Shown: piece after piece, positions 46,087 to 54,693 of the stretch
Position numbering within the stretch: position 1 is the first letter of the stretch
Layout of the letters: each line of letters opens with the position of its first letter
DNA from: Eremomyces bilateralis CBS 781.70
Lineage: Eukaryota > Ascomycota > Dothideomycetes > Eremomycetales > Eremomycetaceae
Direction of reading: 5' to 3'
Assembly (NCBI RefSeq): GCF_010015585.1
Contig: NW_022985073.1
Span: 363,018 to 427,017, forward strand
DNA: 64,000 nucleotides
The notes under the pieces: model-generated
Database searches by the model: none
What the model saw: only the letters and a program-made list of their open reading frames with translations
Told to the model about the DNA's origin: nothing
Translations under genes and position numbers: made by a program

Positions 46087-49000
46087 ATGGAGCCCCGTCC
46101 TCCCGACCAAGACGTTCGCCAATTCAATGAACCGCGACACCAGCAACCACCCGAAACCATCTCGGACAGCAGCGCGCGACTGGTCGATTCTTTAAATCAA
46201 CTATCTATCAACTGCGATGGACAGCCGACGTCGCCCGCCTCAGCATTCCAACCCCGATCCCCTCGACGTGACCAAAACGGCGCCTCTCGCTCCCCTTCTA
46301 CCACGAGAATGCCCCCTAGCCCTCTACGCCGTATGTCGAGCAACTTGACCAGCGACCGGAGCCGCAACCAGGAATTATCCAGGCGAGCGTCCTCGTCGTC
46401 GTTGCGCGCACATGATCCGTCGTTGACTCCGCGAAAGTCCCTGTCGAGAAGATCGTCAATCAATCCACTTCCTTCTCCGACTATGGACCGGCGCTTCCCC
46501 CTGCCTCCGATGGAAGAGGCGACACCACTCACCGCGGCCTCGGTGGCTGCGGGACACTTTCAGAGGGAGCTGGCGCTTCATGGGGAGGGGCAAGAAGGAA
46601 AGACGGTGGTGATTCTGCACGACGATTGTTATGGACACCGATTTTCGCGACCAAAGACGAGCAAGGCGAGCCTGTCGATGATCGTGGAGCGTCCGGAGCG
46701 GATACATGCCGGTATACTAGGGATCACAACTGCGTATGTCAGGCTGGGCGAACGACATGCAGGAGGGCTCCACGCTCCCCATCCCGCCCGATCTCCATCA
46801 TCGAACCTCCCCTTCCGAATCCACAAGACGGCCAGAGCTCTCCCTCTAAATTCCCCCTCGGTGGTCGCAGTCCACGGCGCCAAATGGATGGACGAATTGA
46901 AGACCATGTGTGGCGACGCGGGCCAGAAACTCGTGTCAACCGGGAAGGAGCTGAGCAGGACGGCGAGCTTGCCTGGGCAGCCTACCAAAGAGAAGTTTCA
47001 CGAAGGCGATTTATATCTCTGCTCGGAATCCCTCAACGCTTTCCAAGGGGCGCTCGGTGGCGTCTGTGATGGTATCGACGCGGTTTTCGCTTCCACGAAG
47101 GGGGGTAAAGGGGCTTCAAATGCCTTCGTATGTGTCCGACCACCGGGCCATCACTGTTCGGCAGACTACCCATCCGGCTTCTGTTGGCTCAACAATGTCC
47201 ATGTGGGGATCCAGTATGCGGCACAAACGCACGGACTGACCCACGCGGCGATCATCGATTTCGACCTACACCACGGCGATGGCTCTCAGGCGGTCACTTG
47301 GAATCACAACGCGAAGACGCTAAGGCTCCCGAAGAACACGCCGAATGCGAAGAAGAACACCATCGGATACTTTAGCTTGCACGACATCAATTCCTACCCA
47401 TGCGAATACGGCGACCAGGAGAAGGTGCAGAATGCGAGTCTGTGTATTGAGAATGCGCATAACCAGAATATATGGAACGTGCATTTGCAGCCTTGGAAGA
47501 CCGAGAGGGACTTCTGGGACTTGTATGAAAGTCGCTACCTCGTCCTGATTGAGAAGGCTCGGGCGTTCCTCCGCGCGCACACGACGAAATTGAACACGGA
47601 GAAGAACCAACCGAAGCCGCTCGGAGCGATCTTCTTGTCTGCCGGGTTTGATGCGAGTGAGTGGGAAAGCGAGGGAATGCAGAGGCACAAGGTCAACGTA
47701 CCGACCGAGTTCTACGCTCGATTTACCCGCGATGTCGTCCAGATGTCGAAAGAAGAGGGACTTGGTGTTGATGGGCGAGTTATCAGTGTACTGGAAGGAG
47801 GATACAGTGATCGGGCGCTCACTAGCGGCGTTCTGAGCCATCTCAGCGGACTTTGTGACAATGACACGCCGATATTTAAGCAAGAGGAGACGGAGAATGG
47901 TCTTGGTTTCGAGATGGGCAGGCGCATGGGTATGTTGAACATGTCGGACGGTCACGAGCTACCGACTCCGGCTCCAGTGCCTGTATACGACAGTGCTTGG
48001 TGGCATCCGTCCGCGCTCACCACGCTCGAGACTCTTGTCTACCCAGCACCACCAGCGCCATCCAAGAAACCGAAATCCGGCCCGCACCCAACCTACCAGA
48101 CCCCCACGCAGTCTTTCACCGCCAAGGTCATCGACCCTGAGCGCGTCCGACGAAGTGCGTCCAGCACCTACCGACCAATGTCCGCTAGCCCGTCCCGCCC
48201 ACCATCTCCACCTCCACCGGAAGTAGACTGGGCAACCGCCGCTCACGAACTTTGCAAGCTGCTCGTCCCCACTGATCGCCAGACCAAGAGCTGCCAACCT
48301 GAAGAGCTCGCCGAAGTGCGTGTAAAGAAAGAGCGGCATTCGACGACTAGCCTCCCAGCTGACACTGCTCCGCCGACCCGTCAACTTCGCGAGCGACGGA
48401 CCAGAGCGCCGAAGTATGTAGAACCTCTCTCGGATGACGAGACTGCCTCCGTGCGCTCAGTATCGCGGACAGACAGGCGCAAGACGATGGGTGACTTCCC
48501 GCTTCCCACCGACGAGGTCCCCGCACCGGCCGCCACGAGGAGTTCGAGACGACTCAGCACCGCGTCGACGATGAGCTCGACCAGCACGGTGGCACCATCC
48601 GTAGCCAGCACGGCCACTCGACCAGTCAAGCCTCCGCCTGCAAATCTACAAGTCAAGAAAACCCGTGTTGCCTCGGGTACGAAGCCGGATGCTACCAAGT
48701 CAAGAAATCCCTCCGCGCCCCCCGTTCCTCGAGTACCATCTGGCTACGCCCCATCCACCAAATCCGCAACCCAGGCAGCATCACAAAACAAATCCACCAC
48801 CGCCTCGTCAACCGACGCAGACGTCGACGCCCTGACTACCGGCGTCCAACGCATCCGCATCAAGATGCCCACGCCAGAGGAATACGCGGTGCGGGAACAG
48901 CAGAAGGTGAAAGAAGCCGCGGAGAAGAAACGAACGACCACCAAACCTGCGCCTCGCAAACCCGCTGCGCCGCGGACGACGAAGGTTGGTCCGGTGACGA

Positions 49001-49632
49001 AGCGTGGCGCGGCTACGAAGGAAGCGAAGCCTGCAGCGGTTGGAAATACCTCCGCTGGTGTGCCTCGACCAGCGATTCCAGAAAGCCAGGTACCCCCTGT
49101 TCCTACTCCTATTGCTGCTCCTGCGCAGGCTTCGGCTTTGCATCCCCCCGCAGTCGCTCAGCTAGTGAAGCAATTTAATCCCGGTCCCGCCGAGTCCGTC
49201 CCTCCTCACGTCGGCTCCGCGGAGCTTAGCGCCCAGTCCGTCATCTCGCGCAGTAACGGCGCGCAAGTTGCCCGCGCATCGCACATCACGCCTCCTGCTG
49301 CTCAACCATCCCCTCCCGCCTCCATCTATCCGTCCTCCCTCATCCCCGAGACCCACGCCGGGTCGCCACCTGCGTCCGTGCACAATGGACAGCCTGCAGT
49401 CGCCACAATACCCGAACAACGACCTGGTACTAGTCCACCGGCATTTGAGTTCCATAACTCGTTCCCCCCCTCGTCAACGCCCACGAATAGCGTGACGTCT
49501 CCGAAGGGAGATGATGCGGGGTCGCCTAGAGGAGGTCCACCGCGGTTTCCGATGGGGTTGCAGTGGCAGCCGGTAAATGGGGATATCGGAGCGGCAAAGA
49601 GTCGGGATAGCGAGGGGAAGGGAAGCGAGTAG
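46087..49632 (+). CDS. hosB: Class II histone deacetylase, Hos3-like
   Basis: A single exon from ATG 46087 encodes 1181 aa; the frame is open upstream to 46021 without an ATG. Residues 1-165 are a disordered Ser/Arg/Pro leader. The deacetylase domain spans about 170-580: VVILHDDCYGHRFSR, ERPERIHAG, the active-site RPPGHHCSADYPSGFCWLNN (about 347-368), IIDFDLHHGDGSQAVTW (Zn-binding Asp and His), FLSAGFDASEWE and VLEGGYSDRALTSG. The RPPGHHCSADYPSGFCWLNNVHVG wording is that of fungal Hos3. About 600 disordered residues follow, rich in Ser, Thr, Pro and Lys, with TPEEYAVREQQKVKEAAEKK as a conserved-looking helix. It removes acetyl groups from histones or septin-associated targets. The symbol follows the A. 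nidulans paralogue and rests on domain resemblance. Confidence 0.86.
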   Translation: MEPRPPDQDVRQFNEPRHQQPPETISDSSARLVDSLNQLSINCDGQPTSPASAFQPRSPRRDQNGASRSPSTTRMPPSPLRRMSSNLTSDRSRNQELSRRASSSSLRAHDPSLTPRKSLSRRSSINPLPSPTMDRRFPLPPMEEATPLTAASVAAGHFQRELALHGEGQEGKTVVILHDDCYGHRFSRPKTSKASLSMIVERPERIHAGILGITTAYVRLGERHAGGLHAPHPARSPSSNLPFRIHKTARALPLNSPSVVAVHGAKWMDELKTMCGDAGQKLVSTGKELSRTASLPGQPTKEKFHEGDLYLCSESLNAFQGALGGVCDGIDAVFASTKGGKGASNAFVCVRPPGHHCSADYPSGFCWLNNVHVGIQYAAQTHGLTHAAIIDFDLHHGDGSQAVTWNHNAKTLRLPKNTPNAKKNTIGYFSLHDINSYPCEYGDQEKVQNASLCIENAHNQNIWNVHLQPWKTERDFWDLYESRYLVLIEKARAFLRAHTTKLNTEKNQPKPLGAIFLSAGFDASEWESEGMQRHKVNVPTEFYARFTRDVVQMSKEEGLGVDGRVISVLEGGYSDRALTSGVLSHLSGLCDNDTPIFKQEETENGLGFEMGRRMGMLNMSDGHELPTPAPVPVYDSAWWHPSALTTLETLVYPAPPAPSKKPKSGPHPTYQTPTQSFTAKVIDPERVRRSASSTYRPMSASPSRPPSPPPPEVDWATAAHELCKLLVPTDRQTKSCQPEELAEVRVKKERHSTTSLPADTAPPTRQLRERRTRAPKYVEPLSDDETASVRSVSRTDRRKTMGDFPLPTDEVPAPAATRSSRRLSTASTMSSTSTVAPSVASTATRPVKPPPANLQVKKTRVASGTKPDATKSRNPSAPPVPRVPSGYAPSTKSATQAASQNKSTTASSTDADVDALTTGVQRIRIKMPTPEEYAVREQQKVKEAAEKKRTTTKPAPRKPAAPRTTKVGPVTKRGAATKEAKPAAVGNTSAGVPRPAIPESQVPPVPTPIAAPAQASALHPPAVAQLVKQFNPGPAESVPPHVGSAELSAQSVISRSNGAQVARASHITPPAAQPSPPASIYPSSLIPETHAGSPPASVHNGQPAVATIPEQRPGTSPPAFEFHNSFPPSSTPTNSVTSPKGDDAGSPRGGPPRFPMGLQWQPVNGDIGAAKSRDSEGKGSE

Positions 49633-50663
49633 TGGGATGCGAACGACCGGAACCCATGGTGTGGAGGTGACGGGGTTGTAATGGAGGAGGACATGATCAC
49701 TGCATAACGCTTGTCGCTAGGGGCTAATGTTTGCGAGTTTCTGTGTTTCATTTGTACGATTTCCTTGGCTCGAACATGGATCGGTTATATGGATGGAATG
49801 GTGCGAACGTGGGAGCGGACCATTGGGATTTTACCTCTGGTGTTATACCCAATCTGATGTTGAGGTTGCTCTGTTTCGTTATTGGTGTCAACAGGTCTGA
49901 AAGTGTGATACCCCTGAAGCTCAATGTAATCTATACTTCTATTCAAACTACAGCCTGGAGTGATTCCAATTCTAATTGAACGAGTTCTTTGTATACAATC
50001 TACTAACAATCCTTTTGGTCCTCTCCGCCCGTCTGCCCTCGCACTTCCACCTCCGCCACCCCGTCTCCGTCTTCTACCTTGCTCGACCTCTACCTCGACT
50101 GCCTCCTCAGGTGGCTGAACGATGCTCTGAAAGAAAAAAAAATCCATCTCTTCCCAGTGTTCTTAATTCGGATCTTTGAGGTGGTGAAGCATGATCCGCA
50201 AGAGGTCGTAGACAATGTTGCTATGTCGTATCAGTATCATATCCATAAACAAAGATCCAGAAGGCTTACAGATCCTGGAGAATATTCTCCCCATTGCGAA
50301 AGTTTCGGAAACGTCGCCCATCACTCCATACAACCAACATAACGTTGAATGGCTTCCAGGGCAAGCATGTCCGTCTCTCTAACCCATTGGGCTTGTTCAG
50401 CGGGATAGCCCTTCCATTTAACGAGGTATTCCGTGAACTCTGTGCGTGCATGACCGATGCCCGTTGCTTATACTTGACGCTCAACTTCGGTGGATTACTT
50501 GAATGACTGCTTGAATGGGTCTCGCATGGTTTGTTTTGTCAGGCGGATCGTCGAGTTTGCTGTCGATAAGATGCAGTTTCATTCTCTAATAGAGACACAC
50601 AAAAGAGAACCCGAAGGGAAGTGCCGAGGGCACCCACACCCGCAACCAGACACAACATACCAC
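49633..50663. other. Intergenic, no gene recognised
   Basis: This is the 3' flank of hosB followed by about 600 bp of unassigned DNA. The open frames 49976-50506 are short and lack motifs. Confidence 0.45.
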
Positions 50664-50882
50664 ATTTCACGGCCAAAGATAGAGGACGAGCTGAGCTTTA
50701 ACGAGGCGGTGAGGGTGCTGTGCGACCACGCGTTAGTGGGAGTGGATAGGTCCTCTAAAGGAAGCGTTGAGTCTCTGGACTACGGGATGCATAGCTGTGT
50801 GCATTCATGGACGGTTTATGTGGTCAACCAAGAATGGGATTCAGAGATGGCCGAGGTAGCTCTGGAGTGTGTAGGTAGACAT
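50664..50882 (+). pseudogene. Fragment of an NB-ARC/TPR NLR gene (winged-helix / MHD segment)
   Basis: The plus frame reads ISRPKIEDELSFNEAVRVLC, DHALVGVDRSSKGSVES, YGMHSCVHSWTVYVVNQEW and DSEMAEVALECVGRH. This matches the segment of fungal NLRs between the nucleotide-binding domain and the TPRs, where a short helical domain ends in a Met-His (MHD-like) motif. There is no P-loop upstream and no TPR downstream. Sequence similarity begins and ends abruptly, so it is an orphan exon-sized piece left by rearrangement. Its right end overlaps in antisense with the tail of the minus-strand ORF at 50816-51790. Confidence 0.75.
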
Positions 50883-51790
50883 ACGTTATGTAAGATCTCA
50901 GGAGGCCTTCTATACCAGTATCTCCTCTCAAAATTATTTACCTCCTCGTAAAAATCCGGATAGAGATCAGCCAGCCGCACCCTCTGAAATCCTACATCAT
51001 GTGTGCTCCTGCCCTCTATTACCGGATACCCATCATTAGCCTCGATGTCGTCCAGCTCATCCGGGTCATCGCCAGGCCAGTCAGCCTGTACTATATTTAC
51101 ATATCCCTCAGCTGGATCGTTTTCCACCAGAATATTGTCGATACTCTCTTTATTAGCCCGAATAAAGTAGTGGTATTTCGGTCTGCTTATAGCAAACAGA
51201 ATTGAACTTTTCTCGTTACTAAGATGAGGTTCGGCGGTAATCGGCCCGCCGCCGGATCGCCAGGCCAGAAAATGTTTTCTTAGCTCTGTTGTGCTTGCTT
51301 CATTGAAGCGCTCTTGATCAGCCACAATAGGCCACTCCATATACTTCATATGTTCCTCGTTCCCATGTACCTCTCGGATTGTCGATAGTAGAGCCTCGTT
51401 AAAGATTTGAATGAATCGTTCCCATTTTACTTCCGAGTCGTACGTCGTTCTGTAGATACGCCAACCCCACCGCTTGTGATTCTGGCCAAGGTACCACCAC
51501 CGGAGTAGTTCTAGTTTCCCAGCGGTAGTCCATAAGGGGCCATATCTCTCCCGACGGAGTTTATCTAGTGGAACTCCGTCGAGAGCGGTAATTGCCTCGT
51601 CGGTTAATCCTAGGTCACCGACCGTAAACATACGTCTACCAGCTTCAGCTTCAGCTTCGTCGTCCATCCTGGTATTCTGTCCGTAATTTTGAATACGGGC
51701 AAAGCTTTGAGCTTTGTGAGGATAGAAAAAGGAGGCGACAAAAGATTGCTGGAGTCTGTGGGCGCTGCGGAGGCGGGCTCGGCTATTCAT
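50816..51790 (-). CDS. Conserved fungal hypothetical protein, C-terminus probably replaced
   Basis: The single exon, 324 aa, opens with ATG at 51790. The protein has no signal peptide or membrane segment. It holds blocks seen in an expanded, uncharacterised fungal family: FTVGDLGLTDEAITALDGV, RWGWRIYRTTYDSEVKWERF, WPIVADQERFNEASTTELRK, then VNIVQADWPGDDPDELDDIE. I recall such blocks from repetitive subtelomeric families but cannot name a function. The last 23 residues (from about NVCLPTHSRATSAISESHS) are simply the reverse complement of the NLR fragment at 50664-50882. The native C-terminus and stop were therefore most likely lost in the same rearrangement. Expression is uncertain. Confidence 0.6.
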   Translation of the reverse strand: MNSRARLRSAHRLQQSFVASFFYPHKAQSFARIQNYGQNTRMDDEAEAEAGRRMFTVGDLGLTDEAITALDGVPLDKLRRERYGPLWTTAGKLELLRWWYLGQNHKRWGWRIYRTTYDSEVKWERFIQIFNEALLSTIREVHGNEEHMKYMEWPIVADQERFNEASTTELRKHFLAWRSGGGPITAEPHLSNEKSSILFAISRPKYHYFIRANKESIDNILVENDPAEGYVNIVQADWPGDDPDELDDIEANDGYPVIEGRSTHDVGFQRVRLADLYPDFYEEVNNFERRYWYRRPPEILHNVCLPTHSRATSAISESHSWLTT

Positions 51791-51955
51791 GTTCTAGGGC
51801 TGTCCGGCTATCTTGCGTAGAACTGGGGCCGTCAGGTGCTTCCCTTGGGGCGGTTGATTAATTGTATCTGTGACGAGCAGGAAGCCTCATAGACGAGCAT
51901 ATCTGGGATGACGGTTTTATTCGTGATATCGAATCTAAAGAAAGAAAGGAATGAG

Positions 51956-52143
51956 TGTTACGGCACGGTAGCTGGATGCACACAACATACACGTAGCCAA
52001 AGGTATTCTAGATTAAGCTAAAGAAGAGAACAAGAAAGGGAAGCTTTCTTGTTTACATCGGAGAGGTTGGACTCTGGTTTACTCTTAACCTAATCAGGCT
52101 TAGGCTCTCAGCCTGAGCCAACCAAGGGTTTCAACCCATAACA
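51956..52143. repeat. Solo LTR, family member 2 (188 bp, TSD ATGAG)
   Basis: Same length, termini and orientation as 45578-45765, differing at four transition sites (about 98% identity). The flanking pentamers 51951-51955 and 52144-52148 are both ATGAG. It stands 165 bp upstream of the start of the minus-strand hypothetical gene, so it is inside that gene's promoter region. Confidence 0.93.
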
Positions 52144-52148
52144 ATGAG

Positions 52149-52575
52149 AGAGAGATGGAGGCCTTATGTGGAGAACTGGGTAGGGTGACTAATTATATCA
52201 GAAATAAGAGTGGGGTACTATGGTTGGGCCTGTAAATAATGTGGATGGCCGCGCTAGCAGGGGCATTGACGCTTTCCCTATAATAGTCGAGAGAAACCAT
52301 AATAGTGGGAGAATAAGCGGAAACTTCGCTCGTCTAGAACGTTAGCGATAAGATTCTGTCGCAGACCAAGGCATGAGCTCTAGGAGTCCAAGGCTACAAA
52401 CTGCATTAATAATCTTGCCGTGACTCTCGTATATCTGTAGGGCCGGGGGACCAGGCATTCAGCTAGAACACACAACTTACACAACACACAATACAAACAA
52501 CTTCGCTGCTGTAACAACAGCACCTCACTCCCAACCATTTTAGCACATGACGTGCGACAATATATTATGCGCGTA
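52149..52575. other. Intergenic between solo LTR and MITE
   Basis: No gene or repeat recognised. The sequence is AT-rich, with a CA-rich stretch near 52470-52500. Confidence 0.4.
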
Positions 52576-52853
52576 CGGAGGTCCATTTCAAAAGTTACTG
52601 CTCGCCAAGAAAATGGCTTGATTACATAATCCGTTCGAAAGCCGATAGAACGGGCAGTAGGGTGCCTAGCCAACAGGCCGGCACTAGGCGCGGTAAGTCG
52701 AATTCCTGGCGCCCTTGCTTCGAATTAGGCTCTAAGACATAAACTAAATGCCTAGTTGATAGGCAGTCTAGTGCCCATGGTATCGGCTCTCGCAACTGCT
52801 TATATAATCAAGCCACTTTCTTGGCGAGCAATAACTTTTGAGATGGACTGCCG
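52576..52853. mobile_element. MITE of Tc1/mariner type, about 278 bp
   Basis: Long terminal inverted repeats of about 49 bp: the left begins CGGAGGTCCATTTCAAAAGT and continues TACTGCTCGCCAAGAAAATG then GCTTGATTA. The right end in reverse complement begins CGGCAGTCCATCTCAAAAGT and continues TATTGCTCGCCAAGAAAGTG then GCTTGATTA. About five mismatches separate them. The left is preceded by TA. On the right the corresponding dinucleotide is CA, so one TA of the pair has mutated. There is no transposase ORF. The outer 35 bp resemble the TIR of the 44-kb Tc1 element. Confidence 0.85.
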
Positions 52854-53140
52854 CATTCTCAGAATTAAAACAAGTAAAAGAGACGACGGTAGGTCGACCG
52901 CTAGAATGGCAGGCCTGCTTACCGTGCATGCTCATTGGTTGATGCGCATGATCCGAAGATTTCCCACATGCTCTACCCGGTCCGCCTGCTTCGACATCAT
53001 AGATATATCTGCCCAATTTCTTGCATACTAACCACAAAATCAACCATAACTCTACGAAAAATGACCAGATCGCTTCTAAACAAAGTTTCAATCGATTTCT
53101 TGCCTGATTCTGTATTAGAATAAAAAATGGGCAAAAAGAA

Positions 53141-53228
53141 AGGTCCTACGCAGATTCGAACGGCGGTTGTCGGAAAGATGAGGATTTGACATCAAAATCC
53201 GAAGTGATAACCACTACACTATAGGACC
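53141..53228 (-). tRNA. tRNA-Gln (anticodon TTG) with a short intron
   Basis: On the minus strand the acceptor stem is GGTCCTA paired with TAGGACC, followed by discriminator base T. The D arm is TAGTGTAGTGGTTATCAC. The anticodon stem is TCGGA..TCCGA with loop TTTTGA + T, giving anticodon TTG. An intron of about 16 nt sits at the canonical place one base 3' of the anticodon. The T loop is GTTCGAAT. The T stem has one mismatch (CGCCG vs CTGCG). A run of T residues follows the 3' end, fitting a Pol III terminator. Confidence 0.87.
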
Positions 53229-54693
53229 TGTAATTATAGAACAATTCCTGAGTCAAACTCACAACCCCAAAGGAGAAGCGAAGAGTCAGGGAGCTCCATG
53301 ATTCACGATCCGTCATGGCATCCAGACCGGACGAAATCGATGCCCTTGGAGCACACCTCCTTTGATTGTTGTTTTTTATTTTTGAATAGTTTGAATAGAA
53401 TTCGGGTACTCTGCTGACCGTGTTAGGGATATTTTGATAGTAATTAATATTTTATATGGATGTGTCCTGACAATGTCTTCTGTAATCGCGTCCCACCCCC
53501 ATTACGAGCGAGTAATGCAATATTTAGAGCATTTTCTTTACATTATCGCACTGCGCACTAAGGCTTCAGCGCCTCCTAGTCCGGGTTTGGGAGCTCTTTT
53601 GGGCTCTTCCTACTTGACATACGAACATTCCCTTTCTCTGCTGCGAATACTTCGATCCTGGGGCTCAAAACGTCTTCTACCTCTGCATGTTGTGAATGCC
53701 CGCTTGCTTCAGTCAAAGCTTGCACCTACCATTACCTCATTACTCCATTCTTGCGTCACGCCCAGAGAAGATGTCCTCTATGCGATTCACTTCTCCTAAC
53801 AGCTCACCATGTCCAGTTGCCGTGATACTTCACAAGGAGAAGTTGTCGCAAGATGCCCCTGTTGGTTTCTATTGCCACCTAACATTATTCACTGCCCTCT
53901 ACCCCTGGGCTAGGCCCAATCAGGACTCTTCAGCCTTCTCCTATGTATTTAAGTTATCTTCATCTGGCTTACTAGCTAGATCTCCTTTTCTAGATACTGG
54001 GAACCATTAATACCAATTTGCGTTATGACTCTACAGTAAATGAGCTTAAGCAGCGATCGTGCTTAATCATCATCCCCGCGAAATGCGACAGAAGTACGCT
54101 CCTTGAAGCGATGACCTGGAAGCAATGAGAGCGGACTTTGCACAGACACAAAATATGTTATCGGTAACTGGTCTACTTGTTACGGTACAACTCCAGTAGT
54201 CACTGTTGCTGCATCCCTCGTTGCTTTATGCGCGGAATCAATCTCATCACAAACAGGGGATGCCACTGCTACGTCGGACGGCACATTATCCATCTTTTCT
54301 GTCCCCATCAATCGACCGTTAACATTAGAGCCAACTGCCTGATTTTCCAACGACCGACATCGGTCCACTGAGCTAGGATTCCTTCTGAAATCCTGCCTGT
54401 CTTCATCGTCTTCGTGAGCACCGAGCGCGGAAGGACCGCGTTCCAACACACTACTAGAGATTGAGATTCTGGCAGGGCTTGGTGTTGGATCAGGGATGGG
54501 ACTCCCTCTGGTGCAAATCCGAGCAACGCGGGGAGGTCGCAGTCCAGGGTCCGAGCGAACTGAAGTCGCGATGGAATTGCCATAGCCAAAGGTTGGAAGA
54601 TAACTGAGAGGGAAAACATAGGTCATTCTCTTACTGAAACCAAATTGTAGGGTCGTGTAGTCTGAGATATGAACATGGAATGTTGCTCGTACC
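53229..54693. other. 1.5-kb interval without supported gene
   Basis: Open frames at 53434-53799 and 53696-54010 have no domain features. A longer minus-strand ORF (54180-54746, 188 codons) overlaps the last exon of the CmcJ-like gene in another frame. It is Arg/Ser/Pro-rich without motif and is not accepted as a gene. Confidence 0.45.

Noticed and set aside
45578-52143. Full-length LTR retrotransposon spanning the two 188-bp repeats
   Set aside because: Each LTR has its own, different 5-bp duplication and the 6 kb between them holds hosB and no gag/pol, so they are separate solo LTRs.
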